64,000 nucleotides of DNA, from the NCBI GenBank assembly GCA_902632605.1, contig CACPDB010000005.1, forward strand, positions 1 to 64,000, given 5' to 3'. Positions 54,755 to 62,785 of the stretch are shown one piece after another (the stretch's first letter is position 1; every line of letters begins with the position of its first letter). Position numbers and translations under genes: made by a program. The stretch comes from an uncultured SAR86 cluster bacterium (GTDB taxonomy: Bacteria > Pseudomonadota > Gammaproteobacteria > Magnimaribacterales > AG-339-G14). Below the pieces are notes generated by a model that saw nothing but the letters and a program-made list of their open reading frames with translations, had not been told where the DNA came from and ran no database searches.

Positions 54755-54778
54755 ATTAAAAAATTAAAAAATTAAAAA
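54755..54778. repeat. Three tandem copies of ATTAAAAA upstream of the TonB receptor gene
   Basis: Perfect 8-bp units at 54755-54762, 54763-54770 and 54771-54778, just upstream of the AGGAGG ribosome site, between the His-rich small gene and the receptor gene. Copy-number change by slippage could alter leader length. With three copies this is only suggestive. Confidence 0.6.
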
Positions 54779-54795
54779 AAGTTTAAAGGTTGGTA

Positions 54796-55083
54796 TTATT
54801 GAGGCGGGGCTCTAGAAAAAAAGTAAGACTGATTCTTTTTCTGATGAAAACTGAAGTGTTCAATTTCTATGTTGTTAGAGAAAAAGAGATGATATGAAGC
54901 GAGTTCAAGTTCATTACTTACTTGATCACTTGTACAAGTAAGACATTCATTATGAAACTCAATTTCGTGATGTTCAGCATCTTGAACTTCATGAGAATGA
55001 TCATGAGACAGTTCTCCAAGTAAGCCACTTGAAGCTAAAACTAAGCTAAAAAGAATTGCTAGTTTGTTTCCTTTTCCTAACAC
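54796..55083 (-). CDS. Small secreted His/Cys-rich protein
   Basis: 95 residues from a GTG start. A signal-like segment (about 7-22) is followed by a metal-ligand cluster with His27, 29, 31, 38, 39 and 44 and Cys47 and Cys50 (HDHSHE, EHHEIEFHNECLTC). The protein ends in SRAPPQ, a terminal R-A/G-P-P pattern I associate with short proteins near metal-uptake loci. No other in-frame ATG exists. TATAAT at 55096-55101 (minus strand) ends 12 nt before the GTG. It heads a two-gene unit with the TonB receptor and may be a periplasmic zinc chaperone (inference). Confidence 0.7.
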   Translation of the reverse strand: MLGKGNKLAILFSLVLASSGLLGELSHDHSHEVQDAEHHEIEFHNECLTCTSDQVSNELELASYHLFFSNNIEIEHFSFHQKKNQSYFFSRAPPQ

Positions 55084-55092
55084 GCGTGAGAT

Positions 55093-55118
55093 TGTATTAT
55101 AAAAAAATATTTTTTACA
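55093..55118. promoter_or_regulatory. Promoter/possible operator in divergent region before the His-rich gene
   Basis: The region contains a perfect minus-strand TATAAT (55096-55101). It is bracketed by TGTA (55093-55096) and TACA (55115-55118), an imperfect AT-rich dyad of 26 bp. Fur-family regulators such as Zur bind AT-rich dyads at such positions, but the match to a Zur consensus is weak. Confidence 0.3.
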
Positions 55119-55148
55119 CTTTTCATGTAATTTTTTTGGGAGAAAGAT

Positions 55149-55736
55149 ATGAGATTGTCATTTATTTTATTAACAGTAATTCTTATTTCGTGTTCGGAAA
55201 TTTCTCATAATTCAGCAGAGTGGCAAATTAAAACTTATTCTTCTGCTGCACCTTCATATATTGGAGATTTTGCTACCGTGATAGGCGGTAATGGAGAAAT
55301 ACTCAGAGAAGGAACTAATGGTTGGATTTGCCAACAAGGCAATCCAAGACCTTATCCAAAAGACGGATGGAAATCTGCCCATGAAGCCATGCCAGCGTGT
55401 CACGATGAAGAAGGAATGAAATGGATGATGGCCTATGCTAAAGGAAAGACCCCTAATTTAAGCAGAGACACTTATATGTGGATGCTGCATGGCGATGTTG
55501 GTGAAGACAATTTAGTACCTGGCGTTTTGAATGAGAGTGATTCAACTCCAGGACAATGGATTGAATCAGGCCCTCATTTAATGCTGATGCCAAAAGATCC
55601 AAAAAGCCTCAAAAATTTTCCTAGTGATTTTACACAAGGAGAGCCATACGTCATGTTTCCAGGGACAGTTTATGCCCATTTAATGATTCCTGTGGAGGGT
55701 TATTACGATTACCAGCCTTCGGCTAAACCAGACTAA
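55149..55736 (+). CDS. Uncharacterised exported lipoprotein
   Basis: 195 residues. A signal peptide with lipobox Cys15 (VILISCSE) precedes a globular domain with recognisable blocks: LREGTNGWICQQ, AMPACHDEEGMKWMMAYAKG, MWMLHGDVGEDN, SGPHLMLMPKDP and PYVMFPGTVYAHLMIPV. I recall similar blocks in unnamed proteins of soil and marine bacteria but know of no assigned function. Two domain cysteines (TNGWIC, MPAC) could form a disulfide. GGGAG precedes the ATG. It is divergent from the His-rich gene, and its stop is 1 nt from the epoxide hydrolase stop. Confidence 0.78.
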   Translation: MRLSFILLTVILISCSEISHNSAEWQIKTYSSAAPSYIGDFATVIGGNGEILREGTNGWICQQGNPRPYPKDGWKSAHEAMPACHDEEGMKWMMAYAKGKTPNLSRDTYMWMLHGDVGEDNLVPGVLNESDSTPGQWIESGPHLMLMPKDPKSLKNFPSDFTQGEPYVMFPGTVYAHLMIPVEGYYDYQPSAKPD

Positions 55737-55737
55737 C

Positions 55738-56868
55738 TTATAAAGAGCCAAAGAAACTTCTTAGTTCTTGGATATAAAGTTCTGGCTTTTCTAAAGCTGC
55801 AAAGTGCCCGCCTGAATCTAAAACGTTGTAATACTTTAGATTACTGTAACGTTTTTTAAGCCAACGTTCGGATGCCTTGAAAATCTCTTTTGGATAGATA
55901 CTTACACCGGTAGGCGTTTTAACTTCGCCTCCATTGAATTCACCAAAACTTTCCCAATAAAGTCTGGCGGAGGATGTTGCTGTTTCCGTTAACCAATAAA
56001 ACATAACATTAGTCAGCAACTCATCCCTTGATACGGCATTTTCTGGATGACCATCACAATCCGTCCATTGATAAAATTTTTCTAAAATCCAAGCTGCTTG
56101 ACCCATGGGCGAATCTGTCAAACCATAGCCTAAAGTTTGCGGTCTTGTGGATTGTTGTTTGGAATAACCAGAGTCCCATTCTTGATAAAATTGAAATCCT
56201 GCTAAAGCGTTTTGCTCGAATTCAGTTAAATCATTCATGGTATCCATATCAGGAGAAACTACTGCCATATTTAAATGAATAGCTTCACAGTCAGGATCTT
56301 GTGTGCCGAGAGCAGTGGTAACCGCAGAACCCCAGTCGCCACCTTGAGCAAAATATTTTTTGTAACCAAGGTTTTTCATGAGTTGAGAAAAAGTATCTGC
56401 AATCTTTTCTACACCAAACCCAGGTTTTGTGGGTTTTCCTGAAAATCCAAATCCAGGTAAAGAAGGTGTCACAACATGAAAAGCTTCTTTAGGATCTCCG
56501 CCGTCAATTGTTGGATCTGCTAAAGGTTTAATCACTTGTAGAAATTCCATAATGGAACCTGGCCAACCATGAGTGATGATTAAAGGTTTGGCTTCTTTGT
56601 GAGGAGACGGGAAATGAATGAAATGAATATCCAAATCATTTATTTTTGTTATGAACTGAGGAAATTCATTAATATTTTTTTCATGTTTTTTCCAGTCATA
56701 ATCATTCAACCAATATTCATGAATTTCTTTCATGTAATGCAAAGGAATGCCTTGAGTCCAATCATCCGGCGTCTCCTTTTCGGGCCATCTTGTGAGTTCC
56801 AAACGTTTTTTTAAGTCTTCAAGCTTACTTTCAGGTATAGCTATTGAGAAATCTTTTATTTCTGACAT
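55738..56868 (-). CDS. Microsomal-type epoxide hydrolase
   Basis: 376 residues: the EHN N-terminal domain (about 1-105, with RLELTRWPEKETPDDWTQG) and an alpha/beta hydrolase core. The oxyanion turn is HGWPGS (100-105). The nucleophile is Asp178 in AQGGDWGSAV. Ring-opening tyrosines and the C-terminal His (SGGHFAALEKPE) fit the family. It converts epoxides to diols. Cytoplasmic, since no signal is seen. Its promoter would lie in the 89-nt divergent gap before the small membrane protein gene. Substrate unknown. Confidence 0.9.
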   Translation of the reverse strand: MSEIKDFSIAIPESKLEDLKKRLELTRWPEKETPDDWTQGIPLHYMKEIHEYWLNDYDWKKHEKNINEFPQFITKINDLDIHFIHFPSPHKEAKPLIITHGWPGSIMEFLQVIKPLADPTIDGGDPKEAFHVVTPSLPGFGFSGKPTKPGFGVEKIADTFSQLMKNLGYKKYFAQGGDWGSAVTTALGTQDPDCEAIHLNMAVVSPDMDTMNDLTEFEQNALAGFQFYQEWDSGYSKQQSTRPQTLGYGLTDSPMGQAAWILEKFYQWTDCDGHPENAVSRDELLTNVMFYWLTETATSSARLYWESFGEFNGGEVKTPTGVSIYPKEIFKASERWLKKRYSNLKYYNVLDSGGHFAALEKPELYIQELRSFFGSL

Positions 56869-56957
56869 GGTATCTTTGAATACAAATTTTATGTTGTATT
56901 ATTTCTCCTCAAATAAGAAAATATCATAATTAGTTAAAAAACTTACGATTTTTTATA

Positions 56958-57167
56958 ATGGAAAAATTTGCAGAGCGCTTTTCAACCCATCTTACAAATT
57001 GGGGGCTAGTTTGGTTTTGTTTGATTTTTTGGGGAAGTATTTTTAATGCAATTTTCCTTAATTTTTTTAACTTCAGTTCAGAATTCTATTTAAACTATCT
57101 AGGCTACTTCGCAGGACTTATTCTTGGAGTGTTTGCTAAATATAAGGCTTGGGGTTGGTTAGGATGA
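56958..57167 (+). CDS. Small two-helix membrane protein coupled to a desaturase gene
   Basis: 69 residues with two hydrophobic segments (about 15-35 and 44-62), including LVWFCLIFWGSIFNAIFLN and YLGYFAGLILGVFAKY. I do not recognise the family. Its stop overlaps the desaturase ATG (ATGA), so the two are translationally coupled and may form a membrane complex. The ATG sits inside a TATAAT (56954-56959) and lacks a Shine-Dalgarno, so the exact start is uncertain. Confidence 0.62.
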   Translation: MEKFAERFSTHLTNWGLVWFCLIFWGSIFNAIFLNFFNFSSEFYLNYLGYFAGLILGVFAKYKAWGWLG

Positions 57168-58072
57168 ATCAATTTACTTTGGATAGCCAAAAACTTCTCT
57201 CTATCGATGAGGAACGTTTAGTTGCCAGAACCTTCATGGGCAGAATAGAGTGGGAAATGATTGTCATTGGCTTAGGACAATTTTTAGTCTGGCTGGGGAT
57301 TTGGGCAATGGTTCTAATGGGATCTTTGTCGCTTTGGGCTGGATTTGTACTTAGCACTATTTCAACTGCATTCTCATATCTACCGTCTCACGCAGGTCAG
57401 CACGGTCATCTATCTGGAAAGAATAAAAAATTAAAATGGGTAAACGCATTTGTCGGCCAGATTTCTTTAATTCCTCTTGCGCAATCGCACCATGTTTTAA
57501 AAGCTCTTCATATGAAGCACCATGCTTACACCAATAACTCCGAAAGAGATCCTGATTTTTTTCATACTCACGTTGATCACTGGTGGCAAGCAGCTATAAA
57601 TGTTCACGGTCAGACTAATGGCGGAGACTCAAGACTACAAAAAATGATGGAGATGTATATCGAAAAAGATGAAAACTTCAAGGCCGATGTAGAAAAAGGA
57701 ACCCCTTTTGCTTTGATGTTTTTTTTCGGGCAAATGATCGCAGCCTTTTATTTTCCTCTGGAAACTTTGTTTCTATGGTGGCTTCCTAGAAAACTTGTAA
57801 CTTCATATTTAGGAGTTATCTTTTCTCACGAACCCCATAAAGTTTTACCACAGGGAAGATACAAAGATACAAGGTTCTGGGTAAATGGAATCCCAAGATT
57901 TTTCAATCACTCCATGCAAATCCATGTGATGCATCATATGTATCCAAATATTTGTCATTTCGATGAACCGAAAGCGATAGAGGCACTAAAGCCATATATG
58001 ATAGCTAGAGGCATTCCTGGTGCTGAAGATCTTCCTGATAAGATTTCTTATAAACTTTTATCCTTTAAATAA
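57164..58072 (+). CDS. Membrane fatty-acid desaturase/hydroxylase-type di-iron enzyme
   Basis: 302 residues from ATG 57164, which overlaps the preceding TGA. Three His boxes are visible: HAGQH (76-80), HMKHH (116-120) and HVMHH near the C terminus, with membrane segments around 33-70 and 190-210. These are the hallmarks of membrane di-iron desaturases. Fatty-acid desaturation is most likely. Carotenoid or sterol oxidation cannot be excluded. The longer frame from 57149 lacks support because it would start inside the previous gene without a better ribosome site. Confidence 0.86.
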   Translation: MNQFTLDSQKLLSIDEERLVARTFMGRIEWEMIVIGLGQFLVWLGIWAMVLMGSLSLWAGFVLSTISTAFSYLPSHAGQHGHLSGKNKKLKWVNAFVGQISLIPLAQSHHVLKALHMKHHAYTNNSERDPDFFHTHVDHWWQAAINVHGQTNGGDSRLQKMMEMYIEKDENFKADVEKGTPFALMFFFGQMIAAFYFPLETLFLWWLPRKLVTSYLGVIFSHEPHKVLPQGRYKDTRFWVNGIPRFFNHSMQIHVMHHMYPNICHFDEPKAIEALKPYMIARGIPGAEDLPDKISYKLLSFK

Positions 58073-58074
58073 CA

Positions 58075-58656
58075 TTGGCTTACACTATAAGCATTGGTGA
58101 AAATGCTCCTGACTTTGATTTGGTAGGAACCGATGTAGATTATTACTCTTTGGATTCCTTTCGAGAATACGAAAATTTAATAATTTTCTTTACTTGCAAC
58201 CACTGTCCGTATGTCACCGGATCAGACGAAGTCACGCGAGCAACAGTAGAGAAATTCCAAGGACCAAGATTTAAGTTCGTTGCAATTAATTCAAATAGCA
58301 AAAATACCTACGAAGAAGATAGTTTTGAAAATATGGTTAAAAGAATAGATGACTTAAAATTTCCATGGCTTTATCTTTATGACGAGACACAGAAAGCAGC
58401 TAGGGATTATGGGGCCTTAAAAACTCCCCATTTTTTTGTTTTTGATAAAGAAAGAAAGTTGGTTTACACCGGACGAGGAGTTGATTCTCCAAAAGATTCA
58501 TCTAATATTAAAGTTAACGATTTAGAAAGAGCTCTTGAAGAACTCAAAGAAGAAAGAAAAATATCAGTGCCAGTTACCAATCCCATTGGCTGTAATATTA
58601 AATGGGAGGGCAAGGAAGCACACTGGATGCCTGCAGAGGCATGCGACTTAATATAG
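58075..58656 (+). CDS. Thioredoxin-fold protein of the AhpC/TSA-redoxin group
   Basis: 193 residues with CXXC at Cys41 and Cys44 (FFTCNHCPYVTGSDEV), a thioredoxin-like core (FKFVAINSNSK, FPWLYLYD) and the cis-Pro region KTPHFFVFDKERKL. Members with the CNHCPYV motif are common in bacteria and lack a defined partner. No signal peptide. It starts with TTG 2 nt after the desaturase stop, implying a desaturase-thioredoxin-crotonase operon, so it may supply electrons or repair in that context (inference). Confidence 0.82.
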   Translation: MAYTISIGENAPDFDLVGTDVDYYSLDSFREYENLIIFFTCNHCPYVTGSDEVTRATVEKFQGPRFKFVAINSNSKNTYEEDSFENMVKRIDDLKFPWLYLYDETQKAARDYGALKTPHFFVFDKERKLVYTGRGVDSPKDSSNIKVNDLERALEELKEERKISVPVTNPIGCNIKWEGKEAHWMPAEACDLI

Positions 58657-58666
58657 GAGATAAAAA

Positions 58667-59374
58667 ATGTCTGAGCTAGCTACTTTAAAAACAAAAGGAG
58701 ATGTATCGATAATTACTTTGGATGATGGAAAGGCCAACGTTTTTTCTTATCCAATGTTGGAAACCCTTCAAAAAATTCTTTCCGAGATACCCAAAGATAA
58801 AGGTTCAGTAATTATTACCGGAAGAGATGGAATGTTTTCTGGAGGTTTTGATTTAAAAACTTTCGCATCTGGGGATGTTGATCAAATTAAAAACATGTCG
58901 GCTTTGGGGTTCAAAACTTTATTTGATTTGTATACCTTTCCAAGACCAGTAGTTGCTGCAATTTCAGGTCATGCTGTAGCGCTAGGTATTTTTGTAGTTT
59001 GCTGTTGTGACTACCGAATTGGGATAGATGGAGAATTTGTGGTTCAAGCAAATGAAGTAAGAAACAATATGGATATTCCCGTACCTATTATGGAAATTGC
59101 AGCCAGTAGGGTAGACAAACAACACATTTATAGAGCTCTTTTTCACGCAGATCCTTACAAAATGTCTGATGCTGTTAATGCCGGTTGGATTGATGAAGTC
59201 GTTTCTTCTCCAAGTGATCTTATGACAAGAGCGATGGAAAAAGCAGAAGATTTGGCAACTTTAGGTCATCCGATGTACCAAAAAACGAAAGAAGTTTTTC
59301 AACAAGATATTGTAGAAAAAATCCAGGCAAATTTACCTAATCCTTCAGATAGTCCAAGTTTCGTATCGGTTTAG
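58667..59374 (+). CDS. Enoyl-CoA hydratase/isomerase (crotonase) family protein
   Basis: 235 residues, somewhat short for crotonases. The oxyanion-hole segments are MFSGGFDLKTF and GHAVALGIFVVCCCDYRIG. A Glu in VVQANEVRNN sits where many hydratases place a catalytic acid. It acts on an acyl-CoA of unknown chain. AGGAGA precedes the ATG. It is last in the desaturase operon and is followed by tRNA-Ala. Confidence 0.86.
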   Translation: MSELATLKTKGDVSIITLDDGKANVFSYPMLETLQKILSEIPKDKGSVIITGRDGMFSGGFDLKTFASGDVDQIKNMSALGFKTLFDLYTFPRPVVAAISGHAVALGIFVVCCCDYRIGIDGEFVVQANEVRNNMDIPVPIMEIAASRVDKQHIYRALFHADPYKMSDAVNAGWIDEVVSSPSDLMTRAMEKAEDLATLGHPMYQKTKEVFQQDIVEKIQANLPNPSDSPSFVSV

Positions 59375-59398
59375 TTATTTGTAAACTTCTTATATAAT
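59371..59398 (+). promoter_or_regulatory. Promoter of tRNA-Ala
   Basis: TTAGTT (59371-59376), a 16-nt spacer and a perfect TATAAT (59393-59398). This puts the transcript start about 5 nt before the mature tRNA. The -35 overlaps the crotonase stop codon. Confidence 0.5.
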
Positions 59399-59409
59399 CC
59401 AATTCCTTT

Positions 59410-59485
59410 GGGGCTATAGCTCAGCTGGGAGAGCGCCTGATTTGCATTCAGGAGGTCCGCGGTTCGATCCCGCGTAGCTCCACCA
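59410..59485 (+). tRNA. tRNA-Ala (anticodon TGC)
   Basis: 76 nt with encoded CCA. Acceptor stem GGGGCTA pairs with TAGCTCC and includes the G3-U70 wobble that defines alanine identity. Discriminator A is followed by CCA at 59483-59485. Anticodon TGC is at 59443-59445 in loop TTTGCAT with stem CCTGA/TCAGG. It stands alone, not in an rRNA spacer. Confidence 0.97.
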
Positions 59486-59514
59486 AAATATTACATTTCT
59501 TCATTTTTTATTTA

Positions 59515-59520
59515 TATAAT
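59515..59520 (+). promoter_or_regulatory. -10 hexamer for the amidohydrolase gene
   Basis: A perfect TATAAT ends 6 nt before ATG 59527. No Shine-Dalgarno exists. TTACAT at 59491-59496 is a weak -35 with an 18-nt spacer. A leaderless transcript is predicted, in the 41 nt between tRNA-Ala and the gene. Confidence 0.5.
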
Positions 59521-59526
59521 TACCTT

Positions 59527-61428
59527 ATGAGAGCATTACACGACTTAGTCATTAGAAACGGAAAAATTGTAGATGGCAGCGGAAAAAAACCGTTTCATGG
59601 TGATGTTGCTATTGATAATGGAAAGATATCTGCAGTAGGAATCGTTGAGAGTCCTGGTAAAAAGGAGATTGACGCAAAAGGTAACATTGTCACTCCTGGG
59701 TGGGTAGACATACATACTCACTATGATGGTCAAGTTTGTTGGGACCCATATTTAACACCATCAAGTTGGCATGGAGTTACTACAGTAGTGATGGGAAATT
59801 GTGGGGTTGGTTTTGCCCCCGTTAAACCTGGCGATGAGGAATTTTTAATTCAATTGATGGAAGGAGTTGAGGATATCCCAGGTACGGCTCTTCACGAAGG
59901 AGTTGACTGGAATTGGGAGACTTTTCCAGAGTTTTTAGATGCAATTGAAAAAAAGGATTTTGTCATGGATCTAGGTTTCATGATTGGACATGGTCCTTTG
60001 AGAAGTTACGTCATGGGTTATGAAAGATGTCAAAGTCAAGTTGATGCCTCGAAAGAGGAAATTTCGAAAATGTCGGATATTGTCACCGAGGCAATTGAAT
60101 CTGGCGCTTTAGGGTTTAGTACTTCCAGAACGATTTTACATCGGGATGTTCACGGAGTTTATGTACCTGGAACAGAAGCAAGCTCAGAAGAAATGAAGTC
60201 TTTAGCTTTTGCGATCGATAAAGCTGGCGAGGGAACATTGGAAATTGTTTCTGATTGGCTTGATAAAGAAATCGAAATGTCTTGGATGAGAGAATACGTT
60301 GAAAAAAGCGATTGCGGACTGACAGTTCTCCAAACAAGTGGAGATGCAATAAAAACAACTTTATTTTGTGAAGAACAGTTTCTTAAAGGTAAAAATGTTA
60401 GACCTCAATTCCCAGGTAGGAATGTGGGAATGATGTTTGGTTTAGAAAGTTCTTTGCATCCTTTTATTGGTCATCCTTCTTATCGTGAAATAGCAGACCT
60501 TCCTTTATCTGAAAAGGTAAAAATTATGAAAGATCCTGCTTTTAAGGAAAAACTTCTTAATGAAAAACCAAATTTTGCTTCTGAGATAGAAAAATCAATG
60601 AATGATCAAGGCAATACCAAATCTCAAGAAGAAATCAAAGAAGCAGCTAATCTAGGTCTTAAACTTATTTCCAATTACGATACTCAGTTTATTTTAGGAG
60701 ATCCTCCTAATTATGAGCCTGGAAAAGAGGACAGTATTGCAGCTTTAGCAAAATCCAAAGGCATAGCTGAGCTTGAAGTCATTTATGATGAATTTCTTAA
60801 AAACGATGGCACTAATTTAGTTTATGCCTGTTTTACTCCATACGATAATCACAAATTAGATTTTGTAGAACGAGCTTATAGTCTTAAATCCTCTGTAGCT
60901 GGCGGAAGCGATGGTGGAGCTCATTGTGGATTGATATGCGATGCTAGTATGCCCACAACTAACTTATCACACTGGGCAAGAGACAGAGAGGCTGGTAAAA
61001 AAATTCCGATTGAATTAATTGTTAGAAAACAAACTAAGGATACTGCCGAAACTTATGGTTTGTTTGACCGAGGGGAAATTAAAACAGGGATGTTAGCCGA
61101 TTTGAATATCATTGATTTCGAGAAGCTTAATGTTACTCATCCAAAAATGGTATATGACCTGCCTTTGGGAGGAAGAAGATTAATTCAAACCTCTTCAGGT
61201 TACTTGGCTACAGTTAAAAGCGGTGAAGTAGTCTACGAAGCTGGTGAAGCGACAGGAGTTCTTCCTGGAAAATTAATTCGAGGAAAACAAACTTGTGAAG
61301 TAAAAACGGAAAAAGAAAGGGTACCTTTCATTGATCGAACTCTTCGTTTAATGTCTGTTAAAGCTTTTAAATTACTCTGGAATTTCAGAAAAAGCTCAGT
61401 TAAAACGACAGTTGTTTCTGACGACTAA
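59527..61428 (+). CDS. N-acyl-D-amino-acid deacylase-type amidohydrolase
   Basis: A 633-residue cytoplasmic amidohydrolase family 3 protein. Starting blocks are IRNGKIVDGSGKKPFHGDV and the metal site VDIHTHYDGQ. The D-aminoacylase-like VVMGNCGVGFAP has a metal-ligand cysteine. The C-terminal metal region is AGGSDGGAHCGL. Relatives cleave N-acyl-D-amino acids, but the long insertions and the family name alone do not fix a substrate. It converges on an MFS transporter gene with interlocked stops (61425-61428). Confidence 0.85.
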   Translation: MRALHDLVIRNGKIVDGSGKKPFHGDVAIDNGKISAVGIVESPGKKEIDAKGNIVTPGWVDIHTHYDGQVCWDPYLTPSSWHGVTTVVMGNCGVGFAPVKPGDEEFLIQLMEGVEDIPGTALHEGVDWNWETFPEFLDAIEKKDFVMDLGFMIGHGPLRSYVMGYERCQSQVDASKEEISKMSDIVTEAIESGALGFSTSRTILHRDVHGVYVPGTEASSEEMKSLAFAIDKAGEGTLEIVSDWLDKEIEMSWMREYVEKSDCGLTVLQTSGDAIKTTLFCEEQFLKGKNVRPQFPGRNVGMMFGLESSLHPFIGHPSYREIADLPLSEKVKIMKDPAFKEKLLNEKPNFASEIEKSMNDQGNTKSQEEIKEAANLGLKLISNYDTQFILGDPPNYEPGKEDSIAALAKSKGIAELEVIYDEFLKNDGTNLVYACFTPYDNHKLDFVERAYSLKSSVAGGSDGGAHCGLICDASMPTTNLSHWARDREAGKKIPIELIVRKQTKDTAETYGLFDRGEIKTGMLADLNIIDFEKLNVTHPKMVYDLPLGGRRLIQTSSGYLATVKSGEVVYEAGEATGVLPGKLIRGKQTCEVKTEKERVPFIDRTLRLMSVKAFKLLWNFRKSSVKTTVVSDD

Positions 61429-62726
61429 ACTGAAGTTTCCAGATTAGCTTTATCTCGAGCATATCTTCGCCCTGCAAAGTAATAGCATGGGATGGCAAGT
61501 GATCCGATAAAACCAAAGATTAATAAAGCCCAGGTATAAGGTTCTGCAATGGCACCTTTGGTTAAATCAATTAGAATTCCAGCTCCTAGGGAACCGATAG
61601 TAAGACCAATTAAGTTTATACAAAGAATATAGAAAGCAACGATTGTCGCTCTAATTTTCTCCGGAACTAACTCTTGAACTGTAGAAAAAGTGGGTCCATA
61701 AAAACATCCCAACTGAAAATAACCAACGACTACACCAACCCAAAAAATTACCGTTGTTGGTTCCACAAATCTATAAATTACACCTATTGGTAATAAAATA
61801 AGAGATAACCAAAATAAGAAAATCGGTCTACCCTGATTGGTTTTCTCCAACCACCAGTCACTTACTAGCCCACCAAACAAAACTCCCGCCAGTCCGGCAA
61901 AGACAGCGATAATTCCAGATATTTGAGCGATGACACTTCTATCAAAACCTCTTTCCTCAACAAGCCATATTTGTTCAAAGGCGGCTGCACCAAGAATAAT
62001 ATGATAGAAAACTCCTCCAGAGATGGTGAGCGTTAGAGCAGGTGATTTTTTTAAAGCATTAACCAAGATTGTCATTACTTCCGAGAAAGATAGTTTCTCT
62101 TCTTGGGCTTCGATTAAATTTTGACTTTCAACTCTTTTTTTATCTTTAAAGAGCAACATGCAAAGTCCTAAAAAGACACCTAGGATTCCTAACATATAAA
62201 AACATCCACGCCACCCAATCGTCTCTCCAAGTAAGCCTTCTAAAAAAATTGGCGATTTTATATCCGCAACAAATCCAACCAATAAAAGACTTATCGCAAC
62301 ACCCAAGGGAACTCCTAAGTAATAAAATCCAGCAGCAAACCCCATCCTTTTAGGTGGGAAGGCATCGCCCAAGAGAGACATTGATGTTGGGGTTATGATT
62401 GATTCACCGACACCAATAAACATTCTCGGCAGAGCTAAAGTAATAAATCCTTTGGCTGCACCTGAGGCCATTGTGAAAACACTCCAAAGCACCACTCCAA
62501 AAGCAATCAACTTAGATCTATTTACACGATCAGCTAGAGCTCCCATGAACAGACCCATTATTGAGTAAAAGAAAATAAAAGCCAAAGAGGTAAGCAGTCC
62601 AAATTGCCAACCTGTAAGCTCTAGTTCCGGAACAATGTAGTTGGCAAAACTTGCGATTAATTGTCTATCTGTAATATTGAGAAGATTTAATACAGTCAGA
62701 AAAAAAAGAAGTCTATATGGATTCAT
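61425..62726 (-). CDS. Major facilitator superfamily transporter
   Basis: 433 residues with about twelve membrane helices. MFS signatures include the loop GALADRVNRSKLIAFGVVLWS between helices 2 and 3 and ITDRQLIASFANYIV in helix 1. It resembles the spinster/anion-cation symporter group common beside catabolic genes. I start at MNPYRLLFF. An in-frame ATG 30 nt upstream adds a polar segment without a ribosome site. Substrate unknown, possibly a carboxylate or product of the neighbouring amidohydrolase (inference). Confidence 0.86.
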   Translation of the reverse strand: MNPYRLLFFLTVLNLLNITDRQLIASFANYIVPELELTGWQFGLLTSLAFIFFYSIMGLFMGALADRVNRSKLIAFGVVLWSVFTMASGAAKGFITLALPRMFIGVGESIITPTSMSLLGDAFPPKRMGFAAGFYYLGVPLGVAISLLLVGFVADIKSPIFLEGLLGETIGWRGCFYMLGILGVFLGLCMLLFKDKKRVESQNLIEAQEEKLSFSEVMTILVNALKKSPALTLTISGGVFYHIILGAAAFEQIWLVEERGFDRSVIAQISGIIAVFAGLAGVLFGGLVSDWWLEKTNQGRPIFLFWLSLILLPIGVIYRFVEPTTVIFWVGVVVGYFQLGCFYGPTFSTVQELVPEKIRATIVAFYILCINLIGLTIGSLGAGILIDLTKGAIAEPYTWALLIFGFIGSLAIPCYYFAGRRYARDKANLETSV

Positions 62727-62785
62727 ACTTATAGGATATTGTGAAAGAATTATCATAGTATAGGATTTTTAAAAAAATATAAAAA

